DNA from: Candidatus Sulfidibacterium hydrothermale
GTDB taxonomy: Bacteria > Bacteroidota > Bacteroidia > Bacteroidales > F082
DNA length: 64,000 nucleotides
Assembly: GCF_020149915.1 (NCBI RefSeq)
Contig: NZ_CP083760.1
Span: 434,001 to 498,000 of the forward strand
Direction: 5' to 3'
Positions 60,956-64,000 of the stretch are shown here, piece after piece. The position numbers and the translations under genes were made by a program. The notes under the pieces are model-generated. The model was not told where the DNA came from. It worked only from the letters and a program-made list of their open reading frames with translations, and ran no database searches. Within the stretch, counting starts at the first letter, position 1. Each line of letters starts with the position of its first letter.

Positions 60956-62395
60956 CTACTTTTTCGTGCCAGGAGAATTTCCGGGTTGTGTATTTTGCTG
61001 ATATGCTTTTTCTTCTGCCGGGGTTAGCCATCCGCCACCCAAGGCTTTATACAAAGCTACATACGCATTGAGCAACGCGGCTTTGGTTTGCGAACGGGCC
61101 AGTTGGGCTTCAAAGCTCTGACGTTCCGATTCAAGCACTTCGAGATAACTGGTCTGTCCTTTATCGTAACGTTCATACGAAAGCATTTCGGCATTGATGG
61201 CTGCCACAGAACGCTGTTGCTGGGCGATTAATTCTTTCCGGAGTGTATGAATGGAAATAAGCGCATCTTCCACTTCTTTAAAAGCCTGCATTGCTACATT
61301 TTCATAGTTGTGCAAAGCTTCTTTGGTGCGGGCTTTTTCTATTTCCACCCGGCGTTTGTTTTTCCCAAATTCAAAAACCGGTCCGAGTAAGGTTCCGCCT
61401 ACTGACCAACCCAGTCCGGAAGAGGTCAGTGATGAAAGGCTGGAAGAAGCTACGCCTAACAGTCCGGTCAGGTTCAACGAAGGCCAGCGCATGGCTTCGG
61501 CTGTGCCAATCCGGGCATTTTGGGCAGCATACACTTCTTCGGCTTGTCTTACATCGGGCCTTCTGAGCAGAAGCTGTGAAGGCAATCCGGCCGGGACTTT
61601 CATGGGAACTACCTGGTCAAACAGTGATTTCCCTTCCGGGATATCCGTTGAATATTTCCCCAAAAGGACAGCCAGTGCGTTTTTACTGTAAGCAATGTTT
61701 CTTTCGTAAACCGGAATGGCTGCCGCTGAAACGGCTCGTTGTATCTGGGCCTGATTTAAATCAATCTCCGGAACAATCCCATACTGAAACCGCGCCTTGA
61801 TGATGCGAAGAGAGCTGTCACGGGCTGCCAGTGTTCGTTTGGAAATCTCCAGTTTTTTCATGTTATCAAGCAAGGTGAAATAAGCCGTTGCCACTTCGGA
61901 GATGAGTCCGATTTGAACGGTACGCAGTCCGTATTCTGAAGCCAGCAATTCGGCCCGGGCGCTTTCATTCATGCGCCGGTATTTCCCCCAAAAACCAACT
62001 TCCCAGTTCATTTGTGTGAAACCGAAATAACGATCGGTTGAGCTGCTAAACTGCACGGTACCAATGGAGTTCCCGCTTCCTGCACCGGCATTGAAATTCA
62101 ACGAAGGCCACTGTTCGGCTTTGGTGTACCCCAGGCTTGCCCGGGCGGCTTCCACACGGGCTGCAGCCACCATCACATTTTTGTTGTTTTCCAGCGCTTT
62201 GATGATCAAAGTATCCAGTACCGGGTCGTTAAATAATTCCCACCATCTTAAATTCACGATGGTGTCATTGGTTAGTGAGTCATATTGAAAAGTTGCCGGA
62301 CCGGTGTAAACCGGTTTCACAAAATCAGGTCCGAGTTTACAACCCGAAAGATAGAGAAGCATTCCGGCAAGAAGGAAAACGAATATCTTTTTCAT
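60956..62395 (-). CDS. NodT/OprM-type outer-membrane efflux lipoprotein, pump 2
   Basis: A 479-residue outer-membrane factor with a lipoprotein signal (LLYLSGC, Cys19) and two outer membrane efflux repeats. Marks include LRWWELFNDPVLDTLIIKAL, LLRRPDVRQAEEVYAAQNA and SYLEVLESERQSFEAQLAR. It forms the exit duct of a tripartite RND pump. The permease gene is 34 bases upstream on the same strand. It ends in a Pro/Gly/Lys tail. Confidence 0.95.
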   Translation of the reverse strand: MKKIFVFLLAGMLLYLSGCKLGPDFVKPVYTGPATFQYDSLTNDTIVNLRWWELFNDPVLDTLIIKALENNKNVMVAAARVEAARASLGYTKAEQWPSLNFNAGAGSGNSIGTVQFSSSTDRYFGFTQMNWEVGFWGKYRRMNESARAELLASEYGLRTVQIGLISEVATAYFTLLDNMKKLEISKRTLAARDSSLRIIKARFQYGIVPEIDLNQAQIQRAVSAAAIPVYERNIAYSKNALAVLLGKYSTDIPEGKSLFDQVVPMKVPAGLPSQLLLRRPDVRQAEEVYAAQNARIGTAEAMRWPSLNLTGLLGVASSSLSSLTSSGLGWSVGGTLLGPVFEFGKNKRRVEIEKARTKEALHNYENVAMQAFKEVEDALISIHTLRKELIAQQQRSVAAINAEMLSYERYDKGQTSYLEVLESERQSFEAQLARSQTKAALLNAYVALYKALGGGWLTPAEEKAYQQNTQPGNSPGTKK

Positions 62396-62429
62396 AAAAA
62401 TCTTGTTATTTTTTTATTCAAAACCTGAT

Positions 62430-64000
62430 TTAATCTTTTCCGGGCAACGATTGTTCATCGGCCGCATTTGAAGTGATTTCGGCGGCTTTCATTTTATCCC
62501 GTTTTTTCTCATACCCGGCCAGTTTGCCAATCAGTACAAAAAGCATGGGATACATGAAAACTCCAAGGAAAGTAGCAACGGTCATTCCGCCCAGCAGCGC
62601 AACTCCCATTACTTTCCGGGCTTCAGCACCGGCACCGGTGGCTACCACAAGCGGCAATACACCAAGGATGAAAGAAAAAGCCGTCATCAGGATCGGACGA
62701 AAACGGAGTTTGGCTGCTTTCATGGCGGCATCAAAAAGGCTCAGTCCTTTTTCAAATTCCATGTTGGCAAACTCTACAATCAAAATGGCATTTTTCGCCG
62801 CCATGGCAATCAGCATCACCAGCGAAATTTGCATGAACACATTGTTTTCGTAACTGGTGCTGATGATCCGGGCAAACAAAATGAACAACATGGCTCCGAA
62901 AACAGCAAACGGTGTTCCGAGCAAAATGCTAAACGGCAACGACCAGCTTTCGTATTGCGCTGCCAAAATCAGGAAGACAAAGATCAAAGCAAAAATAAAG
63001 ACGACATTTCCTGAGCCACTGGCTTTCTTCTCCTGATACGACATGTTCGACCACTCATAACCCATGTCTTTGGGAAGAACTTTCTGGGCTACTTCTTCCA
63101 GGGCACTCATGGCTTGTGCTGATGAATAGCCTTCGGCAGGCTGACCGGTAAGTTCCACGGCCCGATACAGATTGTACCGAATGGTGTAATCCGGCCCGGT
63201 AGTGTCTTTTACGGTGACCAGTGATGAAAGAGGAACATTTTTGCCTTCTTTGTTCTTTACAAAAAACAGATTCAGATCCTGTTGTTTTACGCGATACTGG
63301 GGTTCGGCCTGAATAAATGTTTTGTACAACCGGCCAAACCGGTTAAAATCATTCACGTAAGTTCCCCCCAGAAAAGCACCGATAGTCGAATACAAATCAT
63401 TCAGATTCACACCGGCTTTTAATGCCAGATCTTTATTGATTTTCAGGTATTTCTGCGGGACATTAGCCTGGTATGTGGTAAAAATAGAGCCGATTTCCGG
63501 ACGTTTTTTGGCAGCAGCAATAAACTTTTGTGCCTGTTTGGCCAAATAAGCCGGTGTGTTTCCGCCTTTGTCCTGCAACATCAGACTGAATCCGGAGCCG
63601 TTTCCCAAACCGGGAATAGCCGGCGGACCAAAAGCAAAAACCTGTGCTCCTTTTATTTTTTGATGAAACTCGCGGTTAATCTGATAAACAAACTGGTTAA
63701 CGGTAATATCCCGTTTGTCCCAGTCTTTCATGCTCACAAAAATAAATCCGGAGTTAGGAGCCATAGCACCGGAAAGCATACTGTATCCGGCAGCAGAGGT
63801 GACATAGCTAATGACATCGCGGTGTTCGTTCAAAATAGCTTCCACTTTTTTGGTGATTGCGTTGGAACGCTGCAGCGATGCCGCATCAGGAAGTTGAATG
63901 TTGACAAAGAAATAGCTCATGTCTTCTTCCGGAATAAATCCGCCCGGAATGAATTTCCCAACCAATACAATACCCAAAGTAAGAATAACAATGAAAATGA
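62430..64000 (-). CDS. RND efflux permease (AcrB/MexB type), pump 2, 5' part missing
   Basis: The C-terminal 523 residues or so of an HAE1-type RND permease; the gene continues past the right edge (the frame is open to base 64000, and the TTG at 63977 is internal). It shows the second porter half and the C-terminal six helices, with MAAKNAILIVEFANMEFEKG carrying the TM10 Lys-Asn of AcrB, and the LRPILMT-like FRPILMTAFSFILGVLPL segment. In contrast to pump 1, the proton-relay lysine is intact. It ends 35 bases before the NodT-type gene. Confidence 0.95.
   Translation of the reverse strand, partial: IFIVILTLGIVLVGKFIPGGFIPEEDMSYFFVNIQLPDAASLQRSNAITKKVEAILNEHRDVISYVTSAAGYSMLSGAMAPNSGFIFVSMKDWDKRDITVNQFVYQINREFHQKIKGAQVFAFGPPAIPGLGNGSGFSLMLQDKGGNTPAYLAKQAQKFIAAAKKRPEIGSIFTTYQANVPQKYLKINKDLALKAGVNLNDLYSTIGAFLGGTYVNDFNRFGRLYKTFIQAEPQYRVKQQDLNLFFVKNKEGKNVPLSSLVTVKDTTGPDYTIRYNLYRAVELTGQPAEGYSSAQAMSALEEVAQKVLPKDMGYEWSNMSYQEKKASGSGNVVFIFALIFVFLILAAQYESWSLPFSILLGTPFAVFGAMLFILFARIISTSYENNVFMQISLVMLIAMAAKNAILIVEFANMEFEKGLSLFDAAMKAAKLRFRPILMTAFSFILGVLPLVVATGAGAEARKVMGVALLGGMTVATFLGVFMYPMLFVLIGKLAGYEKKRDKMKAAEITSNAADEQSLPGKD

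Noticed and set aside
1-64000. CRISPR arrays, tRNA or rRNA genes, integrases or prophage genes
   Set aside because: I looked in intergenic regions and saw none; the direct repeats at 15.1-15.5 kb are only two to three copies without regular spacers.

Overview
The window is a chromosomal segment of a Bacteroidota bacterium, most likely an anaerobic or microaerophilic member of the Bacteroidales/Marinilabiliales side. The reasons are: Bacteroidota-type -7 elements (TAnnTTTG) in front of many genes and no consistent Shine-Dalgarno sequences; a PorW/SprE-type lipoprotein of the type IX secretion and gliding machinery; a DUF4270 lipoprotein beside a GT5-only glycogen synthase; a DAHP synthase/chorismate mutase fusion; a GlmS and PurF of Bacteroidota type; and short interspersed palindromic repeats typical of the phylum. 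I see no tRNA, rRNA, CRISPR array, prophage or intact insertion sequence.

Layout. 1-9.6 kb (+ strand): the end of methylmalonyl-CoA mutase small subunit and the complete large subunit, a YgjV-GNAT fusion, a dihydropyrimidinase-type amidohydrolase, PorW/SprE, a bactofilin, an AtpI-type protein with a small membrane partner (but no ATP synthase genes after them), and GreA with a hairpin at its transcript start. 10-14.6 kb: a secreted GH29 fucosidase, a TGS/uridine-kinase-like nucleoside kinase, and two small exported proteins. 14.6-15.7 kb is a gene-free block of degenerate repeats. 15.7-28.8 kb (- strand): a very large thioester-containing alpha-2-macroglobulin lipoprotein, then an RND efflux operon whose TolC component carries an N-terminal substrate-binding-protein-like domain.

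29.4-41.2 kb (- strand) is the most striking locus: one tightly packed operon for an ion-translocating membrane complex in the gene order of the archaeal Mbh/Mbx complexes (MrpE-F-G, MbhD, MbhE+MnhB, MrpC, two antiporter-like subunits, NuoH-, NuoB-, NuoC- and NuoD-like subunits). It starts with a dihydroorotate-dehydrogenase-like flavoprotein and ends with a NuoI-like ferredoxin fused to a GltD/Nfn-type NAD(P)H oxidoreductase. By eye alignment the NuoD-like subunit keeps only one cysteine of each NiFe CxxC pair (both have become CxPE) and also lacks the canonical quinone-site His and Tyr of complex I, so the terminal electron acceptor is not evident.

41.5-64 kb is mostly housekeeping: CvpA, a NusG-like factor, nitroreductase, apolipoprotein N-acyltransferase, DAHP synthase/chorismate mutase, GNAT, PurF, a C69 dipeptidase, the operon asd-ribF-START protein, a modular lamin-tail-domain exported protein, GlmS, DUF4270 and glycogen-synthase-like proteins, proline dehydrogenase, and a second RND efflux pair (NodT-type outer-membrane lipoprotein and a permease that runs off the right edge).
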